A DNA stretch of 64,000 bases from Marine Group I thaumarchaeote SCGC AAA799-D11 (GTDB lineage: Archaea > Thermoproteota > Nitrososphaeria > Nitrososphaerales > Nitrosopumilaceae). A program made the position numbers and the translations under genes. The stretch covers positions 62,001-126,000 of the forward strand of contig JOSY01000077.1 of NCBI GenBank assembly GCA_000746765.1, written 5' to 3'. The notes under the pieces were generated by a model. The model worked only from the letters and a program-made list of their open reading frames with translations, was not told the DNA's origin and did no database searches. Shown in pieces: positions 25,040 to 33,186 of the stretch (positions are counted from its first letter, which is position 1; each line of letters begins with the position of its first letter).

Positions 25040-26963
25040 ATTTCTGAACATCTGCTTCTCCTCGGTTTACATCCTTTACTTGACTTTTTCCAGCAGGCAT
25101 CACACGAACAAATTCATCAATACTAATCTTTTTGGTGATTTCTTCGTGAATCTTTGAGAATTCTAGCCTAATTTTCTTTGCGGCATCAACCATCTCTATT
25201 CCCTGAGGCTCAATTATTGCATAGCATATAGAATTTTTCTTGATTGTTTCAGGAGGACCACATGTTAATGCATAACCATCTTCTTGTGGAATTATCCCAA
25301 CAGCTAGTTTGAGATTGCCACTTTTGATGAAATTTCTTTGCCCTTCAATTGTAAACGATCCCTTTGGAAGAAATTCTCCACTAGGAGCTGATTTTTTCAC
25401 CTGATCAGGATTAACCCAATATGCACTAACACCATACATTCCTTCTCTCCATGCACGACTAAAACAAACTGTTGCATGTGCAACTTCATTCATACTAGTA
25501 TCAGGTGCATTTTGTGCATCTTTGATAATAAAAAATGGAGAACCAAAAATATCTCCGTGGAAAATTTTGTCATTCTTATCTAGATGTTTTCTAACAACAG
25601 CTGAGTTTGAAGCAGCATCTCTACCACCAATTACTAAAAATCCATCAGATGTGTAAAACCATCTGTATCTTTCATACCAATTTTTCTTTCTAATTTCTGA
25701 AACTAGGATTGAATCTTTTTCAAACTCTGTCTTGTTTTGCAGTTTTTCTAATTTCTTCAAAGTTTTAGCTTTGATTTCCTCAATTGAACTAATTGCAGCT
25801 GATTGTTTCTTTGCCTCATTGAATAATGTAGACGCAATTGACTGCAAAGATGCCTTTGTGTCTATCTTTATTTTTTCATCTTGAATTACAATTAATGGAA
25901 TTCCTTTTTCCATGATTAGTTTTGCATTTTTTTCTGCCAAAATTTCTTGTGCAGATGAATCTTCAATTGACATAATTCCTTTTGAAATCATCACAAATAG
26001 AGAATTTGCAACATTTGTGATGTTTTTTGATCTCTCTTTTACTGTTTGAATGGCCTTTTCCTGCTCAGAAATCTGGGTTTCAAGTTCCTTTATCTTTTTA
26101 TTTGAACCACTTGTTTGAATTGATTTTCCTTTCTCTACAATGTTTTGTGTAAAAACAGTATCAAGTCCTTCTATGAAGCTGTTTACTTTGGTGATTTCTC
26201 CCTCAATTTTTCCTAATTGGATTGGAAGAACTTCTGTTTTCTCATTTCTTACAATTACGGGATCGTGATTTTCTGAAACAACATCTGAAACAATTTTCTT
26301 TGTTGTCTCAAAAATTCTCTTAATTTCTTCATCAGTTAGAAGATTTCCAATTTTTTTTGGATCAACACTTGCAATTTCAAAAATACCTTCTACATATTTT
26401 TTTGGCAATCCCAAAGTACGTCCAAACCATTTTGCAGCAACCAATTCTGTTGTTTTGATATCTTCAAAGTCTGTTTCAGATAAATTAAAAATATCTAACC
26501 CACTTTGTGGTGGTTGAGTATATTCTAATCCTACACTCAGCTTTCTATGTCTTACATCAATTGAATGTTGTAATGCAAGAATTTTCATCTCATTATTGCA
26601 AAGCAAAATGTTTCCATCTCCAAAAAACTCTCCAACTAGAACAAACTCTTTTCCAAATCCTTCAAAGAAGAAATATGCAATTCTTTCAGCACCAATTTGT
26701 TCTATCTTTTTTAATTTCAGTCTAAGAAGATCACTTCGTAATCGTTTGAGTAACTTGTTTGGTTCAACTTGATCAATCTTTACTTCAGTTAACCAAACTC
26801 CTGAAGTAGAGATCATCATAAATAGATCACTTTTTTCAGTATGGTGCAGTTTGAATAGTATGCTGTCTTTTGTTATTCCATAGATATTACTAACATAGTA
26901 ATCTTCAACTTGTTTTGAAATTTTATCAACTAAATATCGTAATTCAATTCCTGATAATGCCAT
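25014..26963 (-). CDS. rqcH: RqcH/NFACT-family ribosome quality-control protein
   Basis: The 649-residue archaeal homologue of Rqc2/NEMF has an NFACT-N domain at the N-terminus ('MALSGIELRYLVDKI'), a central coiled coil (about residues 290-440) and a C-terminal NFACT-R (DUF814) domain with 'GGRDAASNSAVVRKHL'. Such proteins bind stalled 50S-peptidyl-tRNA complexes, and bacterial members add alanine tails. The start at 26963 removes three residues of a longer frame from 26972. It stands alone, divergent from a small membrane protein. Confidence 0.88.
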   Translation of the reverse strand: MALSGIELRYLVDKISKQVEDYYVSNIYGITKDSILFKLHHTEKSDLFMMISTSGVWLTEVKIDQVEPNKLLKRLRSDLLRLKLKKIEQIGAERIAYFFFEGFGKEFVLVGEFFGDGNILLCNNEMKILALQHSIDVRHRKLSVGLEYTQPPQSGLDIFNLSETDFEDIKTTELVAAKWFGRTLGLPKKYVEGIFEIASVDPKKIGNLLTDEEIKRIFETTKKIVSDVVSENHDPVIVRNEKTEVLPIQLGKIEGEITKVNSFIEGLDTVFTQNIVEKGKSIQTSGSNKKIKELETQISEQEKAIQTVKERSKNITNVANSLFVMISKGIMSIEDSSAQEILAEKNAKLIMEKGIPLIVIQDEKIKIDTKASLQSIASTLFNEAKKQSAAISSIEEIKAKTLKKLEKLQNKTEFEKDSILVSEIRKKNWYERYRWFYTSDGFLVIGGRDAASNSAVVRKHLDKNDKIFHGDIFGSPFFIIKDAQNAPDTSMNEVAHATVCFSRAWREGMYGVSAYWVNPDQVKKSAPSGEFLPKGSFTIEGQRNFIKSGNLKLAVGIIPQEDGYALTCGPPETIKKNSICYAIIEPQGIEMVDAAKKIRLEFSKIHEEITKKISIDEFVRVMPAGKSQVKDVNRGEADVQKFIDTEEDY

Positions 26964-27066
26964 GCCTATCATATTTTACATCTAAAATTATACCCTTGCT
27001 ATGACGTGCTCAATTTTTGACCAAAGATATTAAACATGGTTTGCTTGAGACACGCTAGAAATTTAA

Positions 27067-27543
27067 TTGGCCAAATTCAAAAAGAAAAAATCCAAACCTA
27101 CACCCGAGCCTGAGGACTCTAAGGAGAAAACACCTCAAGAAGAGCCAGTTGATATTCCTGAAACAGAAAAAACTGAACCATCTCCTGAACCATCAAAAGA
27201 ACCTCAAATGAGCGATGCTGAGAAAAGTGAGAAAGATAAAAAATTAAACAAATTATTCTGGTTACGTGTTGCTCTTGCAGTTATTGCAGGTACTGCTGCT
27301 ACTTTTATCTTTGAAGATATTGAAGGTGAAGATAGAAGATGGGCATCTATTGGATTTATGATTATAGTGTTCTTTGCAACAATTATTGTAGCAAAAGGAA
27401 TGAAGATGCAATTACCATCATCAGATAGAAAGAAGATTGTTACACAAGCAATTGGTAGCTATATTTTCTTGTACTTGTTTACCTGGATTGTAACTTATAC
27501 TCTAGTTCATTCTGCAAATGTTTCTACTGGAATTAACATCTAG
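27067..27543 (+). CDS. Membrane protein with Lys/Pro/Glu-rich cytoplasmic head
   Basis: A 158-residue protein: the first 60 residues are low-complexity Lys/Pro/Glu, followed by three hydrophobic helices (about 63-81, 92-110, 127-148). The three-helix core is reminiscent of small EMC6-like membrane proteins, but I cannot confirm this by eye. It starts with TTG, and cbiT begins 21 bp after its stop, so the two may be cotranscribed. Confidence 0.65.
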   Translation: MAKFKKKKSKPTPEPEDSKEKTPQEEPVDIPETEKTEPSPEPSKEPQMSDAEKSEKDKKLNKLFWLRVALAVIAGTAATFIFEDIEGEDRRWASIGFMIIVFFATIIVAKGMKMQLPSSDRKKIVTQAIGSYIFLYLFTWIVTYTLVHSANVSTGINI

Positions 27544-27564
27544 AATATTCAGAGTGATAATTTA

Positions 27565-28155
27565 ATGTGGGATTATAAAACTCCTGGAATTCCAGATGAA
27601 GAATTTGAAAGAACAGAAAAAGTTCCTATTACAAAAGAAGAAGTTAGAACTGTCCAAATTAGCAAAGCTAGACTAAAACCAGGACAAATTGTCTATGATG
27701 TTGGTTGTGGTAGTGGTTCTATTTCTGTGGAGGCAGCATTACAAGTTGAATCTTCTGGGAAAGTACTTGCAATTGATTATGATCAAAATGCTGTAGACTT
27801 GACAAAAAGAAATCTACAAAAATTTGAACTTTCAAATGTTTCAGTAATACTTGGTAATGCTAAAGAAAAGATCTCAGAACTTGAAGAAGCTGATGCAGTA
27901 TTTGTTGGTGGTACTGGTGGTGACACAAAAGAAATTGTAGAGTTGTCTGAAAAAAAACTAAAGACTGGTGGCCGTATTGTTATTGGAATTATTCTCATTG
28001 AAACATTATACTCTGTGCTTCAAGCTATGGATACGTTACAATTCAAAGAAGTAGACATCACTCAAGTAACCATATCTAAGAGCAGAAAAACTACTACTGG
28101 TACCATGATGCTGGCAAGAAACCCAGTAACTATAATCTCTGCAACTAAAGCCTAA
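27565..28155 (+). CDS. cbiT: Cobalt-precorrin C15-methyltransferase/decarboxylase subunit
   Basis: The 196-residue class I SAM methyltransferase has motif I 'VYDVGCGSGSISVEAA' and an N-terminal 'GIPDEEFERTEKVPITKEEV' segment that identifies CbiT. It methylates C15 and decarboxylates the C12 acetate in cobalamin synthesis. CbiL and CbiF follow in the same direction. CbiE, its usual partner, is not in the window. Confidence 0.92.
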   Translation: MWDYKTPGIPDEEFERTEKVPITKEEVRTVQISKARLKPGQIVYDVGCGSGSISVEAALQVESSGKVLAIDYDQNAVDLTKRNLQKFELSNVSVILGNAKEKISELEEADAVFVGGTGGDTKEIVELSEKKLKTGGRIVIGIILIETLYSVLQAMDTLQFKEVDITQVTISKSRKTTTGTMMLARNPVTIISATKA

Positions 28156-28190
28156 TCTAGCTTTTAATTGGGAGAAAAATTAGTCATTTT

Positions 28191-28913
28191 ATGCCTGGAT
28201 TGATAGGAATTGGTGTTGGTCCTGGAGATCCTGAACTTCTTACAGTCAAGGCTGTAAAGGCAATCCAAAATGCCGATATTATCATGTGTCCTGCCTCAAA
28301 AGAAGACAGACCCAGTATTGCGTTATCTGTAGTTGATTCACTTATTGACAAATCAAAGAATCAAGAGATCATAAAACTAATTTTTCCTATGACTAAAGAC
28401 CAAGATGTCCTTAAAGAAACTTGGAAAAAAAATGCAAAAATTATGGCAGAAACTGTATTATCAGGAAAAAATGTTGTCTATCTAACAGTAGGTGATCCAT
28501 TTTTGTACAGTACCTGGATATACATGCACAAAGATCTTACTGAAAAATATCCAGAAATGAACATTAGTGTTATTCCTGGTATTGTTTCAATGTTTACATT
28601 TGCATCAAAGGTTGGTGTAAGTATTGCAGAAGGTGCAGAAAAAGTTGCAATAATTCCTTCATGTTATGATTTGAGTAGTGTTAAGGAGATTGCAAAAAAT
28701 TCTGAATCTATGATTTTTCTCAAAGATGGTAGATATTTTGATCAGGTTATTGATGTTCTAAAAGAATCTGGATTTCCTGATGATTCTATCTTTGCAATTG
28801 GGCAAGATTTGGGAACAGAAAATGAAATTATTCGAAAGATGACTTTGGGTGAAGTAAATGATGATACATTAACTACAAAATATTTTTCTATTCTGGTGGT
28901 AAAACGTGTCTGA
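28191..28913 (+). CDS. cbiL: Cobalt-precorrin-2 C20-methyltransferase
   Basis: A 240-residue tetrapyrrole (class III) SAM methyltransferase with 'IGVGPGDPELLTVKA' at the N-terminus and 'VYLTVGDPFLYSTW' mid-sequence. The assignment to the C20 enzyme follows from the 'CPASKEDRPSIAL' region and context. Its end overlaps the start of cbiF by 8 nt. Confidence 0.88.
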   Translation: MPGLIGIGVGPGDPELLTVKAVKAIQNADIIMCPASKEDRPSIALSVVDSLIDKSKNQEIIKLIFPMTKDQDVLKETWKKNAKIMAETVLSGKNVVYLTVGDPFLYSTWIYMHKDLTEKYPEMNISVIPGIVSMFTFASKVGVSIAEGAEKVAIIPSCYDLSSVKEIAKNSESMIFLKDGRYFDQVIDVLKESGFPDDSIFAIGQDLGTENEIIRKMTLGEVNDDTLTTKYFSILVVKRV

Positions 28914-29676
28914 TGTATTCTTTGTTGGTTGTGGACCAGGTGATCCTGAACTAATTACAATAAAAGCAAAAAAGCTAATTCAAAAAGCAGATGTTGTAGT
29001 TTATTCTGGTTCATTAATTCCCAAACCTATTTTGAAATTATGTAAAAAAGGAAAACTATATGATGCAGCTGGAATGGTAAGAGAAGAAATTTTTGATGTA
29101 TTGTACAAAAATGCAAAAAAAGACAAACTAGTTGTAAGACTACATGATGGTGATCCATCAATCTATGGAGCAATTAAAGAGCAAATTGATAATCTTACAA
29201 AAAAAGGAATAAAATCTACAGTTGTGCCTGGAGTTACCGCATTTTTAGCCTCAGCAGCTGCTTTAGGAACCCAATTGACTCTTCCAGGAGTTACTCAAAC
29301 AATTATTGTAACTAGGGCCGAATCTAGAACCAAGGTTCCAAAAAGAGAAAAAATTTCAGAACTTGCAAAACACAAATCAACTCTGATCTTTTATCTTAGC
29401 GTTCATTTAATTTCTGATTTAATTAAAGAAGCAATTGCAGGAGGATACAAAAAGAAAACTCCAGTTGCAGTAGTATATAGAGCAAGCTGGAAAGATCAAA
29501 AAATTATCAAAGGAACACTTGGTGACATTGCAAAAAAACTCAAAGAAGAAAAAATTACCAGAACAGCAATTGTAATAATTAGTGATGTAATTGATCCTGA
29601 AACATACGAGTATTCAAAACTATATGATAAAAAATTCAGTCATGGTTACAGAAAAGCTAAAAAGACAAAAAATTAA
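28906..29676 (+). CDS. cbiF: Cobalt-precorrin-4 C11-methyltransferase
   Basis: A 256-residue class III SAM methyltransferase with 'VGCGPGDPELITIKA', 'VVRLHDGDPSIYGAI' and 'SGSLIPKP', typical of CbiF. It starts with GTG inside the end of cbiL. The 3' end overlaps the convergent racemase-like gene by 20 bp. It acts between CbiH and CbiG; CbiG lies about 30 kb away. Confidence 0.9.
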   Translation: MSDVFFVGCGPGDPELITIKAKKLIQKADVVVYSGSLIPKPILKLCKKGKLYDAAGMVREEIFDVLYKNAKKDKLVVRLHDGDPSIYGAIKEQIDNLTKKGIKSTVVPGVTAFLASAAALGTQLTLPGVTQTIIVTRAESRTKVPKREKISELAKHKSTLIFYLSVHLISDLIKEAIAGGYKKKTPVAVVYRASWKDQKIIKGTLGDIAKKLKEEKITRTAIVIISDVIDPETYEYSKLYDKKFSHGYRKAKKTKN

Positions 29677-30412
29677 CTTTATTTTTAATTCCAATTTTTA
29701 ATAACTTATTTTGAAATTCTTTTGTGTTTCCAGAGGTAAAAATTTTTAGAGAATTTCTTTTTGATTGTTTGTTTTTTATTTTGGAATAAATTTTTTGAGC
29801 TACAATGTTTCCTGGATCAATAAATTGTATGTTTGGAAATTCTTTTTGTAGATATTTTTTTAAAAATGGCAGATGTGTACTGGATAATGTAACAACATCA
29901 ATCTGATTTTCATGTAATACTTGTAATTCTTTTTTAATAATTTTTATACAATATTTTTTTTCTGTAACGAATTTTCCTGACTCAACTAAATCAACAAGTT
30001 TTGAAGCATTGATTTTAAAAATTTGAAAAGATTTTGGAATATTTTTTTGAATGTATTTTGATAATCTTTTACTCTTTGTAGCAGATTCTGTTGCAAGAAT
30101 TCCAATTTGTTTTGACTTTGAGAGTTTTTTTGCTTCGTTTAGTGGTGGTTTTACATCAAAAATCTTTGATGTGACTAAATTCATCATGAGGCTAGGAGTG
30201 TTTGATGCAACAACTATGAAATCTGGTGAAAATTTTTCTAACACATTGATAGATTTACGCATGATTTTCTTTAATTGAGCCTGGGATTTTTTGCCATATG
30301 GAAAACTTTGCGAGTCTGCAAAATAGATAATTTCAGACTTGAATGTTTTTTGCATCTCTTGTATTATTGATAACGAGCCTACTCCTGAATCAAAGACTGC
30401 AATTCTAACCAC
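29657..30412 (-). CDS. Asp/Glu racemase (MurI)-family protein with both catalytic Cys replaced
   Basis: The fold signature of glutamate racemase is present: 'FDSGVGSLS' at residues 7-15, 'FADSQSFPYGKKS' near 31-43 and the two catalytic regions. However, the first catalytic Cys motif (normally A-C-N-T) reads 'VVASNTPS' with Ser70, and the second (normally G-C-T-H) reads 'LSSTHLP' with Ser178. Two-base racemisation as known should be abolished. Archaea lack murein, so a different activity or a binding role is more likely. The protein is unusually lysine-rich. Confidence 0.75.
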   Translation of the reverse strand: MVRIAVFDSGVGSLSIIQEMQKTFKSEIIYFADSQSFPYGKKSQAQLKKIMRKSINVLEKFSPDFIVVASNTPSLMMNLVTSKIFDVKPPLNEAKKLSKSKQIGILATESATKSKRLSKYIQKNIPKSFQIFKINASKLVDLVESGKFVTEKKYCIKIIKKELQVLHENQIDVVTLSSTHLPFLKKYLQKEFPNIQFIDPGNIVAQKIYSKIKNKQSKRNSLKIFTSGNTKEFQNKLLKIGIKNKVNFLSF

Positions 30413-30478
30413 AACATTACAAAACGAATCTGGTGAATAATAGTTTGTTAGCTAATTTTACCCAAAAACTGATCTAAA

Positions 30479-30499
30479 TTTACACCCGACATTAAGACT
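30479..30499 (+). promoter_or_regulatory. Promoter element shared with first cdvB gene
   Basis: TTTACACCCGACATTAAG begins 40 nt before the ATG at 30519, the same position as its near-twin at 4988 relative to the first CdvB gene. A second short identity, CTAAATC, lies nearer both starts. The conservation exceeds that expected for a core promoter. Confidence 0.65.
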
Positions 30500-30518
30500 A
30501 AACTTCTAAATCCAAATC

Positions 30519-31169
30519 ATGCCAAACTTCGATAAGACTTGGGCTCGACAAGAGACCCAAAGCGTAACTGGCAAACTCCGTGAAGCAGTAAAGCCTCAAG
30601 GTGCATTAAAACCACGAATTCAAACTGCAGTAAACAAACTACAAGTCCAAATCTCAAAGATGGACTCTATGTTAGGTAAACTGCACGAAAGAGATGCGCA
30701 ACTCTTTCAGAGAGTCGTGACTGCAATGCAACAACATGATACTAGCACAAGTAGAGTTTTGTCTAACGAATTAGCTGAAATTCGTAAAGTTACAAAGATG
30801 CTCGGCAACGCAAGAATGTCATTAGAACAAGTCCAGCTAAGACTCACGACTATTCATGATCTTGGTGACGCTATGGTAGCAATTGGACCAGCAATGTCTA
30901 CAATGAAGGGATTGAAGTCATCGCTAGGAAGATTCATGCCTGAAGCTGACTCAGAATTGAATACAATGACTCAGACGCTCAATGGACTAATGATGGACTC
31001 ACTTGCAGGAGACTCATTTAACATGGAGTCAGACGTTTCTAGTGAAGAAACAGAAAAGATCTTGCAAGAAGCATCTGCAGTAGCTGAACAACAGATTGGA
31101 GACAAATTCCCATCTGTACCTTCATCAACCGGACTTTCGTCAGGAACCTCTACTTCTACCTTCGAGTAG
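30519..31169 (+). CDS. cdvB: CdvB-family (ESCRT-III/Snf7-like) cell-division protein, second paralogue
   Basis: The 216-residue paralogue aligns end to end with the protein at 5028-5675. Shared blocks include 'VKPQGALKPRIQ', 'LSNELAEIRKV' and 'LRLTTIHDLGDAMVAI'. It has a basic N-terminal helical hairpin followed by acidic helices and a Ser/Thr-rich tail. It is an expected subunit of the Cdv division machinery. It is monocistronic, with its own shared-type promoter and a hairpin/T-tract 3' end. Confidence 0.88.
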   Translation: MPNFDKTWARQETQSVTGKLREAVKPQGALKPRIQTAVNKLQVQISKMDSMLGKLHERDAQLFQRVVTAMQQHDTSTSRVLSNELAEIRKVTKMLGNARMSLEQVQLRLTTIHDLGDAMVAIGPAMSTMKGLKSSLGRFMPEADSELNTMTQTLNGLMMDSLAGDSFNMESDVSSEETEKILQEASAVAEQQIGDKFPSVPSSTGLSSGTSTSTFE

Positions 31170-31178
31170 TTAGGGAAA

Positions 31179-31205
31179 AGACGACTGTCGTTTCTTTTTA
31201 TTTTA
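31179..31205 (+). terminator. Small hairpin with T-tract after second cdvB
   Basis: AGACGA (31179-31184) can fold against TCGTTT (31188-31193) with a 3-nt loop, using one G-U pair. A run rich in T follows to 31205. The stem is short, so the T-tract is the stronger evidence. Confidence 0.4.
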
Positions 31206-31208
31206 ACT

Positions 31209-32009
31209 CTAAAAATTCATTCTTTGATTTAGGCCAAATTTGTTAGAAAATTTGATTAAAACAAAAATTGATGAAAATCCAACAATCAGTGCTGTAATTT
31301 GTGAAAATTCTGGTAGGGTTTTATCTGGAGAAACTAGTGTTCCCCACTTTTCAGGAGATGGAAACTCTAAGACATTTTCTCTAAGATCTTTTGGCCATGT
31401 GTAAAATTTATCTGAATTTGCCTCAAAAACTGAAACAAAAAATCCATAATTGTCTATTCTACCAATTTGGTCTATTGGAATTCTAAACTCATATGTTGCA
31501 TGTGAATTTTTGTTATAACGATCATTTTCATCAGATGGTTTTGCAATCGCAATAAAACCATCATGATTTTCAATCTGCTTCATGTAACCTTTGTTTACTA
31601 AATCAGTTCCACCTTGAAATGTACTTCCTTGATTTTGTCCTAATGTAACTGTGTAACAATATGTGCTCTCTGTAGGTTTTGATTTCTTTTTGTTTTCTGA
31701 GTCAAAACAAATTGTTGCCTTGTCAGAATTTTTATCAACATGAATATCTGTTTCAAAATTTATCATTACATAAATAAAATTTTCATAGTGAGCTGTTCTC
31801 AAATAGAATTTTTCATTGTTTTCATATTTTAGAATTTCAGCAGCACTTATCTTCCATTCTTCAGGAAAAGTCCACTTGCCATCGAAAATTATTTCTTGCA
31901 TTGAATCTGATTTTGTTATAACGGTAATGTTTTCATCAGTTTGCGCAAATGATACTGGAATTATTGTTAATACAAACAAGATTGTAATTCCTGTTAACCA
32001 TTTTTTCAT
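31209..32009 (-). CDS. Exported protein with CBM9/DOMON-like domain and PEF-type C-terminal sorting signal
   Basis: The 266-residue protein has a signal peptide (about 1-22, ending SFAQ). A beta-sandwich with 'FDGKWTFPEEWK' and 'ATYEFRIPIDQIG' resembles carbohydrate-binding family 9/DOMON modules. A C-terminal tripartite tail follows: 'LPEFSQITALIVGF' from residue 232, a hydrophobic helix, then a basic end (KFSNKFGLNQR). PEF-like tails in archaea are recognised by archaeosortases, and thaumarchaea have a PEFG variant. Here the fourth residue is Ser. It could instead be an ordinary membrane anchor. Confidence 0.72.
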   Translation of the reverse strand: MKKWLTGITILFVLTIIPVSFAQTDENITVITKSDSMQEIIFDGKWTFPEEWKISAAEILKYENNEKFYLRTAHYENFIYVMINFETDIHVDKNSDKATICFDSENKKKSKPTESTYCYTVTLGQNQGSTFQGGTDLVNKGYMKQIENHDGFIAIAKPSDENDRYNKNSHATYEFRIPIDQIGRIDNYGFFVSVFEANSDKFYTWPKDLRENVLEFPSPEKWGTLVSPDKTLPEFSQITALIVGFSSIFVLIKFSNKFGLNQRMNF

Positions 32010-32083
32010 AAAAATTTACAATTATGTCTAAGTATTATTTTTTCTGTAAAAAGTTTATACACTAACTATGTTATTCATAATGT

Positions 32084-32278
32084 ATGTCAAAGATTGTAAT
32101 TGTTGGTATAATTATTGGAATTATAGCTATTGGAATTGCAGGAGCTGTCATGCTAAGTCCAAATCAATCTGACGTATCTCCTACAGCAGAAGAAATTTCA
32201 TCTGAACCACAGCCACCAAAAGGAAAAGATATTCAAATTAACCTAGAGGATGGAATCGCAATGGTCTCTACCCCATAA
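32084..32278 (+). CDS. Small single-span membrane or exported protein
   Basis: The 64-residue product has one N-terminal hydrophobic helix (about 3-24), then a short Pro/Ser/Glu-rich tail expected outside the membrane. No cysteine for lipidation is present. Function unknown. It is followed by the surface-protein gene at 32351 in the same direction. Confidence 0.6.
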   Translation: MSKIVIVGIIIGIIAIGIAGAVMLSPNQSDVSPTAEEISSEPQPPKGKDIQINLEDGIAMVSTP

Positions 32279-32350
32279 TTTCCAATTTGGAACTCTATGA
32301 GCCTGAGAAGATCCAACAACCACATATAGGTTAATTATAATGATCATTCA

Positions 32351-33051
32351 ATGAAAACAGTATTGCTGTATTTGCAATTATTGCAGTAGCTGCCGTTAGT
32401 ATCGGTGTTACTGGAATTTCTGCAAGTACACTAGTAACTGCAAGTGCTCCTGCCTTAGCTAGTAATTCAGCTATGATGGGACATCTTGAGTACACTCTAG
32501 TAGATGAGTCTGGCGCAATCAAACACTACGGACAAACTGACAACTTTGTTACAACAGTAGGTGACAGATGTATTGCAGAGTCTGTATTTGAACGTGGTTC
32601 TTCAGACACAACAGCTGTAGCAGCATGTGCTAATGCAAACTTTGATGTCATTGCAATTTCTAATGCAACCGTCACAATTGATGATGCATTAGATATGAGC
32701 GATGATTCAACCACAATTGGAACAGGTGATAATGGTATTCTAGCAACAGTAAAAGGTGCTGCTACAATAGCTAATGATAACGTTGGTGCAGGATCTGTTA
32801 CTGCTACAATTACTAACAGTGCACATCCATTCACATTCACTGACAGTACAAATGCAACAAACACATTGAAAGCTGCATATCTAGTTGATGCTGAATGTGC
32901 ATTAGATGATTCATCATTAGGTACACTATGTGATGGTGCTCTGCCAGCTGGCGAAATCCTTGCAGGACAAACATTAAGCGACTTGGCTATTAGTGATGGT
33001 GATAGTTTGACTATCACATGGACTGTCACAATCGGCGCAAGTGGATCTTAG
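32351..33051 (+). CDS. Exported low-complexity surface protein, reading frame broken near its start
   Basis: The body (from an internal ATG at 32473) encodes a Thr/Ala/Asp-rich extracellular domain with four cysteines. Upstream in the same frame, coding continues through a hydrophobic signal-like segment ('VFAIIAVAAVSIGVTGI') but has no start codon before a stop at 32341. An ATG at 32351 is one base out of frame. One more A in the AAAA run at 32354-32357 would give a continuous protein starting MKNSIAVF. A TATA-like ACATATAG lies about 26 nt before that ATG, supporting it. So this is either an indel error or a true frameshift. Confidence 0.65.
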
Positions 33052-33052
33052 A

Positions 33053-33084
33053 ATTCCCAGCTAGGGAATCTTCTTTTTCTTTTT
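33053..33084 (+). terminator. Hairpin and T-tract terminator
   Basis: ATTCCC (33053-33058) pairs with GGGAAT (33064-33069) around a 5-nt loop, immediately after the stop codon, followed by a T-rich tract to 33084. Confidence 0.6.
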
Positions 33085-33186
33085 ATTAATAGTCAAAACA
33101 TACTACTAGTGTATTCTAAGAAAAACTACTTTAAAGCACAAAAAAAACAGATCAGATTTAATATCACTACATTTTGCAGTTAAATC

